A DNA stretch of 13,698 nucleotides. Source: Holosporales bacterium (GTDB taxonomy: Bacteria > Pseudomonadota > Alphaproteobacteria > Paracaedibacterales > UBA11393). The position numbers and the translations under genes are program-made. Shown here piece after piece: positions 13,629 to 13,698 of the stretch. The notes beneath the pieces were generated by a model. The model ran no database searches and was not told the origin of the DNA. It was given only the letters and a program-made list of their open reading frames with translations. The stretch spans positions 13,931 to 27,628 of the forward strand of contig DPKF01000116.1 of NCBI GenBank assembly GCA_003542655.1, written 5' to 3'. Position 1 is the first letter of the stretch. Each line of letters starts with the position of its first letter.

Positions 13629-13698
13629 ATGGGGTCCACCTGGAACACCACGCAGCCACGTGCACCCCTCCGGCAACTTTGAGGCCACAATCGCCCTA
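13629..13698. other. GC-rich edge segment with imperfect inverted repeat
   Basis: About 70 bases at the window end are clearly richer in G and C than any other stretch here, with a sharp change near 13629. GGGGTCCAC (13631-13639) pairs with GTGCACCCC (13660-13668) with one mismatch, and TGG (13641-13643) can pair with CCA (13656-13658) inside. A structured RNA, the border of an insertion sequence or other repeat, the end of a transferred gene, or an assembly join would each fit. No tRNA, rRNA or known RNA signature was recognised. Confidence 0.4.

Larger units (their letters stand above)
13530..13697 (-). other. Open frame running in from the right edge, unassigned
   Basis: On the minus strand a frame is open from the window edge to a TAA at 13530-13532, about 55 codons. 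It reads across the junction between the GC-rich edge and the AT-rich spacer. The edge part includes LPEGCTWLRGVPGGPH and the inner part is low in distinctive residues (SISDKSVDDIYSTSRKISCQ). No family was recognised. It could be the 3' end of a converging gene, part of a mobile element gene that reads out into flanking DNA, or an accidental frame. Another minus-strand frame is open for about 34 codons, so coding is not established. Confidence 0.2.

Noticed and set aside
13629..13698. tRNA, tmRNA, SRP RNA or RNase P RNA at the right edge
   Set aside because: The segment was compared by eye with the conserved motifs of these RNAs on both strands and no convincing match was seen. It is too short to exclude an unusual RNA.

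Overview
The window is a compact, AT-rich stretch of core bacterial genome: one continuous plus-strand ribosomal protein locus corresponding to the fused S10, spc and alpha operons. It holds 27 genes with almost no untranslated space: rpsJ, rplC, rplD, rplW, rplB, rpsS, rplV, rpsC, rplP, rpmC, rpsQ, rplN, rplX, rplE, rpsN, rpsH, rplF, rplR, rpsE, rpmD, rplO, secY, adk, rpsM, rpsK, rpoA, rplQ. No gene is visibly broken. The largest gap between genes is 33 bases, and several pairs overlap or touch.

The best-supported host is an alphaproteobacterium. adk lies between secY and rpsM and there is no rpmJ after secY. S14 is the long form of about 101 residues without zinc ligands. The N-termini of SecY (EQLAA...F..F.KAE.LKKR) and RpoA (MIEKNWQELIK) look alphaproteobacterial, and RpoA has the usual two-domain form. 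The strong A/T bias (A/T-ending codons, many poly-A runs) points to a reduced or host-associated lineage such as Holosporales or Rickettsiales relatives. That placement is inference and no genus is claimed.

Layout: bases 1-48 are a short upstream piece with a TATAAT-like hexamer. Bases 49-4997 are the S10 block (S10 to S17), 5009-10513 the spc block (L14 to SecY), 10510-11154 adk, and 11166-13429 the alpha block (S13, S11, RpoA, L17). A strong intrinsic terminator at 13450-13475 ends the locus. The remaining 220 bases are an AT-rich spacer with a near-direct repeat and a TTGACA element. From about base 13629 to the window end the sequence abruptly becomes GC-rich, includes an imperfect inverted repeat, and looks unlike everything before it.

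Together the genes supply much of the large subunit (exit tunnel, peptidyl transferase surroundings, 5S RNP) and of the small-subunit head and body. They also supply the translocon channel SecY, the nucleotide-balancing kinase Adk and the RNA polymerase alpha subunit, so ribosome, transcription and export capacity are likely co-transcribed. I found no undescribed system in the operon. The only unexplained sequence is the 3' edge after the terminator, which is most likely the border of a repeat or mobile element or the end of a converging gene, and it cannot be resolved from this window.
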